In this document: piece by piece, positions 18,655-27,161 of the stretch | How the letters are laid out: the number at the start of each line of letters is the position of its first letter | Numbering within the stretch: position 1 is the first letter of the stretch | Assembly (NCBI GenBank): GCA_016189835.1 | Contig: JACPRU010000035.1 | Location: forward strand, 1 to 55,922 | Length of the DNA stretch: 55,922 nt | DNA from: Deltaproteobacteria bacterium | Lineage (GTDB): Bacteria; Desulfobacterota; Binatia; JACPRU01 | Direction of reading: 5' to 3' | Translations under genes and position numbers: made by a program | Notes under the pieces: generated by a model | Told to the model about the DNA's origin: nothing | The model's database searches: none | Seen by the model: only the letters and a program-made list of their open reading frames with translations

Positions 18655-20160
18655 TCAGTCGAGCACCAGGGCGATCCACGAAAGCGCATAGAGAGTCACC
18701 GCGAGAACGGCGAGGACGTCGAGCAGGAAGCCGGTTCGCATCATCACCGGCAAGCGGACGTAGCCGCTGGCGAAGACGATCGCGTTCGGCGGCGTGCCGG
18801 CCGGCAACATGAAATCGCAAGAAGCGGCGATCGAGGCGCTGAACAGCAGCGGCAGCCGGCGCGGCAGGATGTTGAGCATCACGTTCATGGTGGCCGTGTT
18901 CGACGCCACCGCCGAGAGAAAGACCGTGGAGGCGTTCGTGATCAGCGTCTGCACGGCCGTCGGGAGCGTAGCGAGCCCCGCCAGGCGCTGCGACATCCAG
19001 GCGGCGAGGCCGCTGGCCTCGATCCCGGCCGCCATCGAGAAACTGCCGCCGAGCAGCACCAGCGTGCTCCACGGCACGCGGCGCAGCGAGCGCGGCGACA
19101 GCGACCCCGTGGCGAGCAGCGCCGCCGCGGCCGCCATCGCCACGCCGGCCTCGTAGTGCTTGCCCTGCAGAGCGAAGCCCGGCCAGAAAGCCGCGGCCCG
19201 CACGGCGATCGGCGGGCGCAGCAGGTCCCCGCAGAGCCAGGCGAGCGCGGCCAGCGCGAAGATCGCCCCCACCCGCCGCTCCTCGCGCGCGAGCCGGCCG
19301 AGGCTTCGCAGCCGCTGCTCGATGGCCGCCCGGGCCTCGCCGATCGAGCCGGCGTCACCGCGCGCCACCCGCCATAGCACGAGCCAGACGGCCGGCAGAA
19401 AGCACACCACGAACGGCGTGGCGACCGCCAGATACTCGACGAACCCGAGATCGCGGCCGAGCTCGCGCGCGACGAAGCCGCAGAAGATCGAGTTCGTTCC
19501 GGTGCCGATCTTGGTCGCGATGCCACCGAGGTTCGCCCCGTAGGCGACCGCCAGCATGATCGCCGCCCCGAAGCCCTCGAGGCGCCGCCCGCCGGCTCGG
19601 CTCTCGAGCTGCCGGAGCAGCGCCACGCCGATCGGCAGCATCATGACGGCGGTGGCGGTGTTGGAGATCCACATCGAGACCGTGGCCGTGGCGATCAGTA
19701 CTCCGGCCAGCAGCTGCGGAGCGCGCGCGCCGACGGCGAGCAGGATGTGCAGGGCGATCCGCTCGTGCAGCCGGCATTCCTCGAGCGCGGCGCCGAGCAT
19801 CATGCCGCCCATGAAGAGGAAGATGTACGCATCGACGAAAGGGCCGGCAGCCGCCGCGAGGTCGTGGCCCAGCGAGCCGCCGAATACGCCGAGCAGGGGG
19901 AAGAGCACGAGCGGTACGCAGGCCGTGGCGGCGATCGGCAACGCCTCGCTGAGCCACCACAGCGCCATCAGCGCCGCCACGCCCGCGGCATACGCCGGAC
20001 GCGAGCCCATGCCGGCGATCGCGTGCAGCCCCGAGGGAATCGCCGACAGCGCCACCAGCGCCACGACGCCCGCGAGCAGCCCGACCCGCTGTGCCCTGGA
20101 AGCCGTCATCGGCCGGCGATTGCGCGCGACGCCACTGCCTGCTCCGAGCCTCCGCCGCAC
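18655..20160 (-). CDS. SLC13/DASS family anion permease
   Basis: A ~501-aa secondary transporter for dicarboxylates, sulfate or similar anions, in the inner membrane. Two internal-repeat signatures are present: MWISNTATAVMMLPI and the later SNTATMNVMLN, plus FMLPAGTPPNAIVFASG, the classical SLC13 C-terminal motif. About 11 membrane segments are visible. ATG 20160 has GGAG a few bases upstream; ATG 20109 would give 484 aa, nearer the family norm, but lacks a Shine-Dalgarno. The substrate cannot be told. It lies 97 bp downstream of the LigB-type gene on the same strand. Confidence 0.88.
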   Translation of the reverse strand: MRRRLGAGSGVARNRRPMTASRAQRVGLLAGVVALVALSAIPSGLHAIAGMGSRPAYAAGVAALMALWWLSEALPIAATACVPLVLFPLLGVFGGSLGHDLAAAAGPFVDAYIFLFMGGMMLGAALEECRLHERIALHILLAVGARAPQLLAGVLIATATVSMWISNTATAVMMLPIGVALLRQLESRAGGRRLEGFGAAIMLAVAYGANLGGIATKIGTGTNSIFCGFVARELGRDLGFVEYLAVATPFVVCFLPAVWLVLWRVARGDAGSIGEARAAIEQRLRSLGRLAREERRVGAIFALAALAWLCGDLLRPPIAVRAAAFWPGFALQGKHYEAGVAMAAAAALLATGSLSPRSLRRVPWSTLVLLGGSFSMAAGIEASGLAAWMSQRLAGLATLPTAVQTLITNASTVFLSAVASNTATMNVMLNILPRRLPLLFSASIAASCDFMLPAGTPPNAIVFASGYVRLPVMMRTGFLLDVLAVLAVTLYALSWIALVLD

Positions 20161-20257
20161 GCGCTCCGACCTCGCGGCGCCGGCCGTGCGGCGATCCTCG
20201 CTCGAGGAAACCCATCGCCCGCATCAGCGATGCGCCCGCCGCCGCTGCGCCGGCGGC

Positions 20258-21337
20258 TCACGGCTCCGGCGGGAACCAGGCGAAGCACTTGTTCGAGTTG
20301 AAGATCCAGGTCTCGATCCAGGCCTCGACGCGGGCTCGGCGGCCGAGGCGCTGCATCGCGCCGAGCAGGACGCACCAGTTCAGCAGCTCGTGCTCGCCGG
20401 CGGCTTCCAGTTCGCCGAGCGGCGTCTGCCGCCAAGTCCGGTAGTCGGCGGCGCGCAACGCCGCGAGCAGCCGGCGGTCCGACGCGTGATCGGGCCAGAG
20501 ATAGCCGGTGCGCGGCGTGAGGAACGCGTGCGACCACGAGGACGAGGCGATGAGCGCGACCCGCCAGGGCGAATCGCGCAGCGTGTCGGCGATCGCCGCG
20601 CCGACCTCCATGCATCGCCACGGCGCCGGCCCGGGCGGGTCGGGGTCGACGGCCGTCGAGTCCGCGGCGCGCGCGCGCAGCAGGTGGCCGAATCCGCCGC
20701 GCGTGGCGAGCAGCGTCGAGCCGTAGCAGTTCACCTGGAACGGCACCACCGGGTAGGGAAAGCCGCGCCGATCGTAGTCGAGGTAGAGGAGCGTGTTGGC
20801 GAAGGCGTGCGCCAGGCCGTCGTCGTGCAGCGTGCGGTAGGCGTACGGCAGGTCGATGCCGCGCTCGAGCAGGCCGCGCGCCAGGGCCTTGGCGCCCGCC
20901 CGGTGGCCCGGGTAGCGAAACGCCTGCTCGCGCGGCTCGCCCCACACGTTCGGACGCATGGCCGTGGCGCCCGAAGCGAACGGCCGGATCTCGGTCTCGT
21001 CGAGCGCGAGCACGCAGAACGGCGGCACGAGGTCCTCGCGGAAGTTTTCGTACTGATCGTCGCCGAAGACGACCACGAAGTCGGGCCGGAACTCGTCGAG
21101 CCGCTCGCGCATCCGGCGGAATTCCGCGACCAGCGCGGCGCGGTGCGCCGCGGCGGCACTGAGCCCGCCGTCGCCGCCGAGCTCGACGAGCATCTCGGCG
21201 GGCCAGCGCGAGCGGTCCTTGAACGACGCCGGCACTCCGGGCGCGTCGAGCAGCAGCTTCAGGATGTCCGCCATGTGCGCGTCCTGCCAGGCGAGCGGCG
21301 GATAGTGAGTGAGGCCGATGCCGAGGATCGAGGCCAT
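20258..21337 (-). CDS. LigB-type class III extradiol dioxygenase-like protein
   Basis: A 359-aa protein of the LigB superfamily (protocatechuate 4,5-dioxygenase beta-type fold). The start MASILGIGLTHYPPL carries the first metal-binding His, VVVFGDDQYENF follows, and ASSSWSHAFL provides a late His. Such enzymes open catechols or act on related carbonyl substrates with Fe(II). The partner alpha (LigA) subunit is not nearby, so it may be single-subunit. A role in aromatic-ring catabolism is inference. Confidence 0.8.
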   Translation of the reverse strand: MASILGIGLTHYPPLAWQDAHMADILKLLLDAPGVPASFKDRSRWPAEMLVELGGDGGLSAAAAHRAALVAEFRRMRERLDEFRPDFVVVFGDDQYENFREDLVPPFCVLALDETEIRPFASGATAMRPNVWGEPREQAFRYPGHRAGAKALARGLLERGIDLPYAYRTLHDDGLAHAFANTLLYLDYDRRGFPYPVVPFQVNCYGSTLLATRGGFGHLLRARAADSTAVDPDPPGPAPWRCMEVGAAIADTLRDSPWRVALIASSSWSHAFLTPRTGYLWPDHASDRRLLAALRAADYRTWRQTPLGELEAAGEHELLNWCVLLGAMQRLGRRARVEAWIETWIFNSNKCFAWFPPEP

Positions 21338-21443
21338 GTCGTACCGCCTAAGGAGTGCGGCGGCGCGCTGTCAAGCGGAAGGCTCGCGGCGGAACGTTCG
21401 CGGCGCCGGGAACCGGCGAAACCGGGACATTCCGCCGTCGTCG

Positions 21444-21542
21444 CTCAGCGCGGCACAGCCGCAACCAAACGGTGGTCGCGTACTGAGGCCTCGTATCTCG
21501 TATCTTCGTGCACAACAGCGAAGTCGTGTCCTAGTAGATCAG
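21444..21542 (-). repeat. 99-bp dispersed repeat, copy 2
   Basis: 95% identical to 765-863 (five substitutions, no indels). On the minus strand it again begins at a TGA stop codon, here of the subunit IV-like gene at 21539. In the CACGAC/GTCGTG stem the single change keeps pairing as G-U only if the minus strand is transcribed, which hints at an RNA-level structure. No other copy was noticed in the window. Confidence 0.85.
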
Positions 21543-21817
21543 TGCGGCGCCGCCAGCGAAACCCAGTAGCCCGCGAGGATCACGCCCGTGAAGATCACCA
21601 CCCAGCCCTCGAACACGCACCGCCAGGGCAGCGGGGCGGCCTTCAGCTCCATGAAGTGCAGCATCACCATCCGCGCCTTGAACGCCGCGATCAGCATGAT
21701 GAGGACGGTGGCGCCGGCCGTCGAGCCCTCGCGCTCGGCCAGCCACCAGCTGACGCCGGTGGCCAGGCTGAGCACGATCCAGACGACGGTCGCCGTTCGG
21801 CGCATCAACTCGAGCAT
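21539..21817 (-). CDS. Cytochrome c oxidase subunit IV-like (NorF/CtaF type)
   Basis: A 92-aa three-helix membrane protein (VVWIVLSLATGVSWWLA, TVLIMLIAAFKARMVMLHFMEL, WVVIFTGVILAGYW) of the prokaryotic subunit IV family. The KARMVMLHFMEL stretch is the family signature also seen in NorF. It starts 2 bp after the subunit III stop, so they are translationally linked. No catalytic subunit is encoded nearby, so it may serve an oxidase or NO reductase elsewhere, or have been recruited for another task. Confidence 0.82.
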   Translation of the reverse strand: MLELMRRTATVVWIVLSLATGVSWWLAEREGSTAGATVLIMLIAAFKARMVMLHFMELKAAPLPWRCVFEGWVVIFTGVILAGYWVSLAAPH

Positions 21818-21819
21818 CG

Positions 21820-22413
21820 CTACCTCACCAGGTAGAGCAGCGGGAAGAGGATGATCCACAGGAGGTCCACCATGTGCCAGTAGCAGGCGCCGCTCTCGAG
21901 CCAGCGGAGGAACCGCTCGTCGCCGACGCCGGTCTTCGCCCGGCCGCGAAGGATCGCCAGCACGACCAGGCCGATGCACAGATGGAGGAAATGCACGCCG
22001 GTCAGGACGAAGTAGAAGAGATAGTAATCGTTGGTCACGACGCTCAAGCCGGCGGCGAACTTGGCCCCGTATTCGAACAGCTTCGAGACCGCGAAGGCCC
22101 CGCCGCAGACCAGCCCCAGCGACAGGCAGTTGACGACCGCCTGCTCCATCCTCTGCTTGGCCGCGCTCACCGCGAGCACCACGAACCACGACCCCGCCAG
22201 CAGGAACAGGGTATTCAACGCGCCGACGGTGGGACTGAGCGCTTGTTGAGAGCGGTTGAACAACTCGACGTTCTTCAGTCGCTCGAACATGAACGACGAG
22301 AAGAACAGGCCGAACATGAAGGTATCGGCCGCGATGAACAGCCAGACGCCCGAATCCCCCGGCAGGCGGCGGGCCGCCGCGGGGCGCGGCCCGATCGACG
22401 CGAGCGCCGGCAC
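21820..22413 (-). CDS. Cytochrome c oxidase subunit III-like (NorE type)
   Basis: A 197-aa five-helix protein of the haem-copper oxidase subunit III family, closest in length to NorE. Seen are GDSGVWLFIAADTFMFGLFF, VLTGVHFLHLCIGLVVL and the terminal ESGACYWHMVDLLWIILFPLLYL. NorE proteins accompany NO reductase or caa3-type oxidases. The start is GTG at 22413, directly after the TAG of the upstream gene with no gap. Together with the flanking genes it forms a three-gene operon under a sigma54 promoter. Confidence 0.87.
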   Translation of the reverse strand: MPALASIGPRPAAARRLPGDSGVWLFIAADTFMFGLFFSSFMFERLKNVELFNRSQQALSPTVGALNTLFLLAGSWFVVLAVSAAKQRMEQAVVNCLSLGLVCGGAFAVSKLFEYGAKFAAGLSVVTNDYYLFYFVLTGVHFLHLCIGLVVLAILRGRAKTGVGDERFLRWLESGACYWHMVDLLWIILFPLLYLVR

Positions 22414-23172
22414 CTATCGCGTCGTGGCGAGACTCGGCTTCATCGACCGCTGAGCACCGGGCTCGGCCGCGGCGGCTTCCCGCTCGAGACGGGTGATCGC
22501 CTTGAAGACGAACATGCTCTGCGCCTGGATCCAGATGAACCAGGCGAAGAACGCGACCCAAAAGTTGAACATCCCGTTCCAGGCGAACGGGCCGGTCTTC
22601 ACGAACGGCAGGATGAGGAGGACGAAGAAGATGAACGCGACCCAGATGGTGTACCAGCCGAGCCACTTGGGGAACAGCGGTTCCTCCCGCTGGTCCGTCA
22701 GGAAGAGGACCGACATCGCGATCATCTGCACGGTGGTGCAGCAGTAGCACATGTCGATCGTCAGCCATCCCAGGTCGTAGAGCAGCTGCTGGATGGCGGG
22801 CTCCCGCTCCGGGCGGAACGAGGCGGTCAGCCAGAAGCTGCACGAGATGGTGACGAAACAGACGGTGGCCAGCCCGCCCGTCAGGTTGAGATAGGAGAGG
22901 ACGTGGTTGTCGCCCTCCATGCGCTGCATGACGACGAAGATCGCCACGGTCCAGACGAAGTAGAGGACCGCGAACGTCATGGCGGCGCCGAACCCCAGCC
23001 GGAAGCGGTTGGCGTTCTCGATGAAGTGCCGGGCCACCTCGGCCTCGGTCGACGCCGGCGAGAGCGGCGGAATGTTGCGGCCGAGGATGCCCCAGAAGAT
23101 CACGAAGGTGACGAGAAACAGCGGCCCCGCCCACGCACACAAGCGCCAGTATCGGAACGTGTCGCGAACCAT
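22414..23172 (-). CDS. Uncharacterised six-helix membrane protein
   Basis: A 252-aa integral membrane protein with about six helices (around residues 12-30, 60-80, 93-118, 135-157, 172-192, 203-225) and a polar C-terminal tail. I do not recognise the family. It keeps many aromatic residues in the helices and a CYCC motif in helix 4, but no haem- or copper-ligand pattern of subunit I. GGAGGAGGGG precedes the ATG. It is fixed in an operon with subunits III and IV, so it could be an anchoring or replacement partner for them. Confidence 0.7.
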   Translation of the reverse strand: MVRDTFRYWRLCAWAGPLFLVTFVIFWGILGRNIPPLSPASTEAEVARHFIENANRFRLGFGAAMTFAVLYFVWTVAIFVVMQRMEGDNHVLSYLNLTGGLATVCFVTISCSFWLTASFRPEREPAIQQLLYDLGWLTIDMCYCCTTVQMIAMSVLFLTDQREEPLFPKWLGWYTIWVAFIFFVLLILPFVKTGPFAWNGMFNFWVAFFAWFIWIQAQSMFVFKAITRLEREAAAAEPGAQRSMKPSLATTR

Positions 23173-23187
23173 TGTCCCCTCCTCCGG

Positions 23188-23265
23188 TCAGCGGTTGACG
23201 CCGAGCAGCAAACGGGCGTCGCGGGTCAGGTCCAGCATCAGCCGATCCAACTCGAGTGCGTCCAT
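23188..23265 (-). CDS. Possible 25-aa small protein or leader peptide
   Basis: An ATG-to-TGA frame of 25 codons rich in Leu, Asp and Arg (MDALELDRLMLDLTRDARLL...) lying between the sigma54 promoter and the membrane-protein gene. Its ATG is 29 bases from the -12 GC, the same distance as for the 59-aa gene at 36492. There is no good Shine-Dalgarno. It could be a real small amphipathic protein, a leader ORF, or chance. Confidence 0.35.
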   Translation of the reverse strand: MDALELDRLMLDLTRDARLLLGVNR

Positions 23266-23292
23266 CCAAGGTCGATTCGTCGAAATCGCTGA

Positions 23293-23308
23293 AGCAATCC
23301 CCGTACCG
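23293..23308 (-). promoter_or_regulatory. sigma54 -24/-12 promoter of the oxidase-like operon
   Basis: The minus strand reads CGGTACG-GGGA-TTGCT; GG and GC are separated by exactly 10 bases and TTGCT is intact. Transcription would start near 23282. The sigma54 activator gene lies immediately upstream on the same strand, so direct control by that protein is likely. Confidence 0.6.
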
Positions 23309-23317
23309 AAGCGCTAG

Positions 23318-23371
23318 AAAAGGGGTCGGGAGTCTTTTCCCGCTGGCGGGAAAAGACTCCCGACCCCTTTT
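23318..23371. repeat. REP-like perfect 26-bp inverted repeat
   Basis: Arms 23318-23343 and 23346-23371 are exact reverse complements with a 2-base centre; the core reads GGGGTCGGGAGTCTTTTCC. On the minus strand the stem ends in TTTTCT, so it can terminate the activator gene that stops at 23514. An imperfect second copy lies at 39411-39459. It resembles REP/BIME-type dispersed hairpins. Confidence 0.85.
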
Positions 23372-23513
23372 TCTTCGACTCCCGCGGCGATGCGGCGGCG
23401 ACTCGTTCCGCGCCGCGGACGCCGAACGCTGAGGCGCTTCCTTGTCGCCTCCACCGCCGCCGCGACCGAGGAGGGCGATCCGGTCCCGGACGGAGACGGC
23501 CTCCGGCGCCGGC

Positions 23514-25112
23514 TCAGGCTTCCCGGGAGACGGCGACGCCGGCCAAGCTGATGCCGTACTTCTTGAGCTTTCGCACCACGGCCGATTGCGTGAGCCCGGT
23601 GCGACGGGCGATCTCGTAGGTGGACCGACAGGATCGCGCGAAGTGGTGCAGCATCTGGCGCTCGAGCTTCTCGACGCGGGCGCGGTAATCGACGACCTCG
23701 GCGAGCGACTCCTCGACGAGCGCCTCGCGGGCCGCCGCCGCCCCCGGGGCCGAAGCCAGCGCCTGGATCGCCGGCGGCAGCTGCTCGACGCCGATCTCCT
23801 CGCCGCGCGTGGTCATGACCAAGCGCTCGACCAGGTTGCGCAGCTCGCGGACGTTGCCGGGAAAATCGTAGCTCCCGAGCGCCGCCACGGCCTCCAGCGA
23901 CAGCACCTTGTCGCGGCCGCACTGGCGATTGTAGCGATCGAGGAACGCGTAGAGCAGCGCCTTCTTGTCCTCCGGGCGCTCGCGCAGCGGCGACAGATGC
24001 AGCGGGATCACCTCGATGCGGTAGAGCAGGTCTTCGCGGAAGCGCCCGGCGGCCACCAGGTCGTGAAGATTGCGGTTGGTCGCGCACACCACGCGCACGT
24101 CGAGCCGCCGCGTGGCGGCGGCGCCGAGCGGGCGGATCTCCTTGTCGTCGAGTACCTTCAGGAGCTTCGCCTGCGAGGCCAGCGGCAGCTCGCCGATCTC
24201 GTCGAGGAAGACCGTCCCGCCGTTGGCGAGCTCGAACTGGCCCTTCTTGCCGGTGCGCAGCGACCCGGTGAACGCACCCGCCTCGTGGCCGAACAGCTCG
24301 GACTCGACCAGGCTCTCGGGCAGCGCTCCGCAGTTGATCTCGACGAACGGCTTGTCGGCGCGGCGCGACAGGCGATGAAGGAACCGCGCCAGCATCCCCT
24401 TGCCCGTGCCGGTCTCGCCGTCGAGCAGCACGGTCGAATCGAAGTCGGCGATCTCCGCCGCGGTGGAGAGCAGGTCGTCCATCACCGGGCTGGCGAACAC
24501 CAGATCGTCGAGGTCGGCGGCGGCCAGGCGCGAGCGCAGCCAGCTCCGCCGCGCCTTCTCGAGGTCGGCGAGCTTCGCCGAGCCGCGCTCGCGCTCGAGC
24601 TGGTGCTTGAGCGCGTTCAGCTGGGTGATGTTCCGCGTGTTCATGATGACGTTGCGCACCGCACCGTCCGGACCGAAGTGCGGGCTGGCGGTGATCAGCA
24701 CCAGCTCGCCGCCGCGCACGTTGACGAGCGTCGAGGCCGGCCGGTTGGTGCGCAGCGCCTGCAGGGTCGCCGACTGCCGGGGCACGCCGGGGAGCTTCTG
24801 CATCTGCTCCACCCGCCGGCCGACCCACTGGGCGCGCGGGATGCCGGTCATGCGCTCGTAGGCGGCGTTGACCTCGAGGAAGACGCCTTCCCGGTCGAGG
24901 ATGCAGATGCCGTCGTAGGAGGCGGCGAACACCGCTTCGGTCAGCGCGCGGCGCTCCTCGAGCTCGTCGCGCAGCGCGGCGAGCGCGTCTTCCTCGGGCT
25001 CGAGCGGCGTCTCGGCGGGCAGTTTCGGATCCACGCCACACTCATTCACCCACTCGAGGCGAGCCGTCAAACCGGGAACGTCTCGAGGCGATTTCAACTC
25101 GCGAGGCGGCAT
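23514..25112 (-). CDS. sigma54-dependent transcriptional activator (PAS-AAA+-TyrR-type HTH)
   Basis: A ~532-aa enhancer-binding protein that remodels sigma54 RNA polymerase. Order: PAS domain (~55-165; YDGICILDREGVFLEVNAAYERMTG), coiled linker, AAA+ domain (Walker A GETGTGKG, Walker B GGTVFLDEIGEL, R-finger region FREDLLYRIEVIPL), then a TyrR/Fis-like helix-turn-helix (STYEIARRTGLTQSAVVRKL). The sigma54-contact loop reads GAFTGS instead of GAFTGA. ATG 25112 is chosen by where conservation starts; a GTG near 25056 is possible. Sigma54 promoters flank it on both sides, making it the likely regulator of those operons. The PAS ligand is unknown. Confidence 0.93.
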   Translation of the reverse strand: MPPRELKSPRDVPGLTARLEWVNECGVDPKLPAETPLEPEEDALAALRDELEERRALTEAVFAASYDGICILDREGVFLEVNAAYERMTGIPRAQWVGRRVEQMQKLPGVPRQSATLQALRTNRPASTLVNVRGGELVLITASPHFGPDGAVRNVIMNTRNITQLNALKHQLERERGSAKLADLEKARRSWLRSRLAAADLDDLVFASPVMDDLLSTAAEIADFDSTVLLDGETGTGKGMLARFLHRLSRRADKPFVEINCGALPESLVESELFGHEAGAFTGSLRTGKKGQFELANGGTVFLDEIGELPLASQAKLLKVLDDKEIRPLGAAATRRLDVRVVCATNRNLHDLVAAGRFREDLLYRIEVIPLHLSPLRERPEDKKALLYAFLDRYNRQCGRDKVLSLEAVAALGSYDFPGNVRELRNLVERLVMTTRGEEIGVEQLPPAIQALASAPGAAAAREALVEESLAEVVDYRARVEKLERQMLHHFARSCRSTYEIARRTGLTQSAVVRKLKKYGISLAGVAVSREA

Positions 25113-25171
25113 CGAATCACCCGCGCGGTCCGGCGACTTGCGGAACGTCGCCGGATGCGTGCCCCATTTCG

Positions 25172-25187
25172 TGGCTCGGGCATTGCT
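25172..25187 (+). promoter_or_regulatory. sigma54 -24/-12 promoter of the acyl-CoA ligase
   Basis: TGGCTCG-GGCA-TTGCT, one mismatch from consensus, GG-N10-GC spacing exact. The -12 GC is 58 bases from the ligase ATG, the same distance as at nosZ. It lies in the 131-bp divergent gap beside the activator gene. Confidence 0.68.
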
Positions 25188-25243
25188 TCGCGCCCTTGCT
25201 GTCGATCGGTATAAGCAAGAATCGGAGCCGGAGGAGCGCTCGC

Positions 25244-26872
25244 ATGGAAGGCCTGATGATGACCCCGCAGCTGCGGCTGCCGCCGTTTCTCGAGCGGGCC
25301 GAGCGCTACTTCGGCGACCGCGAGGTGGTGACGCGCCTGGCAGGCTCGATTCGCCGCTCGAGCTGGCGGGAGGTCGGCCGCCGAGCGCGGCGGCTGGCAT
25401 CGGCCCTCGACGGCCTCGGCCTCGCGCCGTTCGACCGCGTCGGCGTGCTCGCCTGGAACACGCACCGCTACGTCGAGCTGTACTTCGCGGTCCCGGGCGC
25501 GCAGCGCGTGCTGCACACGTTGAACCTCCGCCTGCACGCCGACCAGCTCGCCTGGGTCGCCGCGCACGCCGACGACCGGGTGATCTTCGTCGACGAGGCG
25601 CTGCTGCCGCTGCTCGAGGCGGTGGCCCCGAAGCTGCCGCGCGTGCAGGCCTACGTCGTGCTCGGGGATGGCCCGGCGCCGAAGACCTCGCTCTCCCCGG
25701 TGCTCGACTACGAGCAGCTCGTCGAGCGCGGCGATCCCGACTTCCGCTTCGCCGACGGCCCCGAGACCGAAGCGGCGCTGCTCTGCTACACCTCCGGCAC
25801 GACCGGCCATCCCAAGGGCGTGCTCTACAGCCACCGCTCGCTCGTGCACGCCTCGCTGATGATGACGACCGTCGACGGCTTCGGAATCGGCGAGCGCGAC
25901 ACGATCCTGGTCGCGGTGCCGCTGTTCCACGCCGCCGGCTGGTGCATGCCCTACGTCGGCGCCGCGGTCGGCGCCAAGCTCGTGCTGCCCGGACCGAACC
26001 TGCAGCCCGCCGACGTGCTCGGCGCGATCGACGCCGAGCGCGTCACGTTCTCTGCCGGCGTGCCGACCGTGTGGAACGGCGTGGCGGCGCTCGCCGAGAG
26101 CACGGGGCGGACCCTCGCCCCGCTCGAGCGCGTGATCTGCGCGGGGTCGGCGGTGCCCGCCGCGCTGATCGGCCGCTACGAGCGTCTCGGCGTCACCGTG
26201 CGCCAGGCCTGGGGCATGACCGAAGCGCCGCTCGGCACCATGTCGTGCCTCAAGCAGACGACGCGGGCCGAGACGCCGAGCGAGCGCCACGCGGTGCTCG
26301 CCCGGCAAGGGCTGCCGATTCCGACCTCCGAGGTGCGCATCGTCGATGCCGACGGGCGAGTGCTGCCGAACGACGGCAAGAGCGCGGGCGAGCTCGAGAT
26401 CCGCGGTGTGAACGTCGCCCGCGCCTATTTCGGCGACGAGCGCGGCGACGAGACGCTGCACGACGGGTGGTTCCCGACCGGCGACGTCGCGACGATCGAC
26501 GCCGAGGGCTACCTGGTGATCCGTGACCGCACCAAGGACGTGATCAAGTCGGGCGGCGAGTGGATCTCCTCGCTCGAGCTGGAATCGCTGCTGGCGAGCC
26601 ACCCGAAGGTAGCCGAGGCGGCGGTCATCGCCCGCCCCGACGAGAAGTGGGTGGAGCGCCCGCTCGCCTGCGTCGTCGCCCGCGACGGCCAGAGCGTGTC
26701 GGCCGAAGAGCTGCGGAGTTTCCTCGCTCCCAAGGTCGCCCGCTGGTGGACGCCGGAGACCTACGCGTTCGTCGCCGAGATTCCCAAGACGAGCGTCGGC
26801 AAGTTCGACAAGAAGCGCTTGCGCGAGCGCCTGCAGCGCGGAGAGCTGACGATCGTGCGCGCCGAGGAATGA
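25244..26872 (+). CDS. Acyl-CoA synthetase (AMP-forming ligase)
   Basis: A 542-aa ANL-superfamily enzyme that activates a carboxylic acid to its CoA thioester through an acyl-adenylate. Motifs: CYTSGTTGHPKGVLYSHRS (P-loop A3), QAWGMTEAPLGTM (A5), HDGWFPTGDVATID (A7), DRTKDVIKSGGEWISS (A8) and PKTSVGKFDKKRLRE with the catalytic Lys. The sequence resembles the medium/long-chain and methylthiopropionyl-CoA ligase group. ATG 25244 follows GGAGGAG. It is transcribed divergently from the sigma54 activator under its own sigma54 promoter. Confidence 0.93.
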   Translation: MEGLMMTPQLRLPPFLERAERYFGDREVVTRLAGSIRRSSWREVGRRARRLASALDGLGLAPFDRVGVLAWNTHRYVELYFAVPGAQRVLHTLNLRLHADQLAWVAAHADDRVIFVDEALLPLLEAVAPKLPRVQAYVVLGDGPAPKTSLSPVLDYEQLVERGDPDFRFADGPETEAALLCYTSGTTGHPKGVLYSHRSLVHASLMMTTVDGFGIGERDTILVAVPLFHAAGWCMPYVGAAVGAKLVLPGPNLQPADVLGAIDAERVTFSAGVPTVWNGVAALAESTGRTLAPLERVICAGSAVPAALIGRYERLGVTVRQAWGMTEAPLGTMSCLKQTTRAETPSERHAVLARQGLPIPTSEVRIVDADGRVLPNDGKSAGELEIRGVNVARAYFGDERGDETLHDGWFPTGDVATIDAEGYLVIRDRTKDVIKSGGEWISSLELESLLASHPKVAEAAVIARPDEKWVERPLACVVARDGQSVSAEELRSFLAPKVARWWTPETYAFVAEIPKTSVGKFDKKRLRERLQRGELTIVRAEE

Positions 26873-26930
26873 CCGCGCCCGCCGACGATTCGCGCCGTCA
26901 CCGCGCCGGCACGCCGGCTCCGCGACGGTC

Positions 26931-27069
26931 ATGAGCGCCCTCGCCGCCGACCCGCCGTACGTCGAGCGGACCGTCGACGAGTGCCTGCGCGCAGGTCGTC
27001 ATCGAGGCCGCGGGAGCGGTGGCGGCGTTCGGCGAGGGCATCCAGCTCGCCGGCAGGGGCGGCCGATAG
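26931..27069 (+). pseudogene. Unassigned short frame, possibly frameshifted remnant
   Basis: ATG 26931 opens MSALAADPPYVERTVDECLR; a one-base shift then gives VVIEAAGAVAAFGEGIQ...LAGRGGR and a stop at 27069. The two parts together look protein-like, whereas the unshifted frame turns into Arg/Gly-rich noise. I cannot name a family. Otherwise I see nothing in the 289-bp gap 26873-27161. Confidence 0.25.
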
Positions 27070-27161
27070 CGGGGCGCCGTCGGCGCCTTGCACTTCCAAA
27101 TCCGGTCAGCCCATAGTGCCGCGCGCGCGTGGAATCCACGCCCTCGCGTCGGAGGTTCGCG

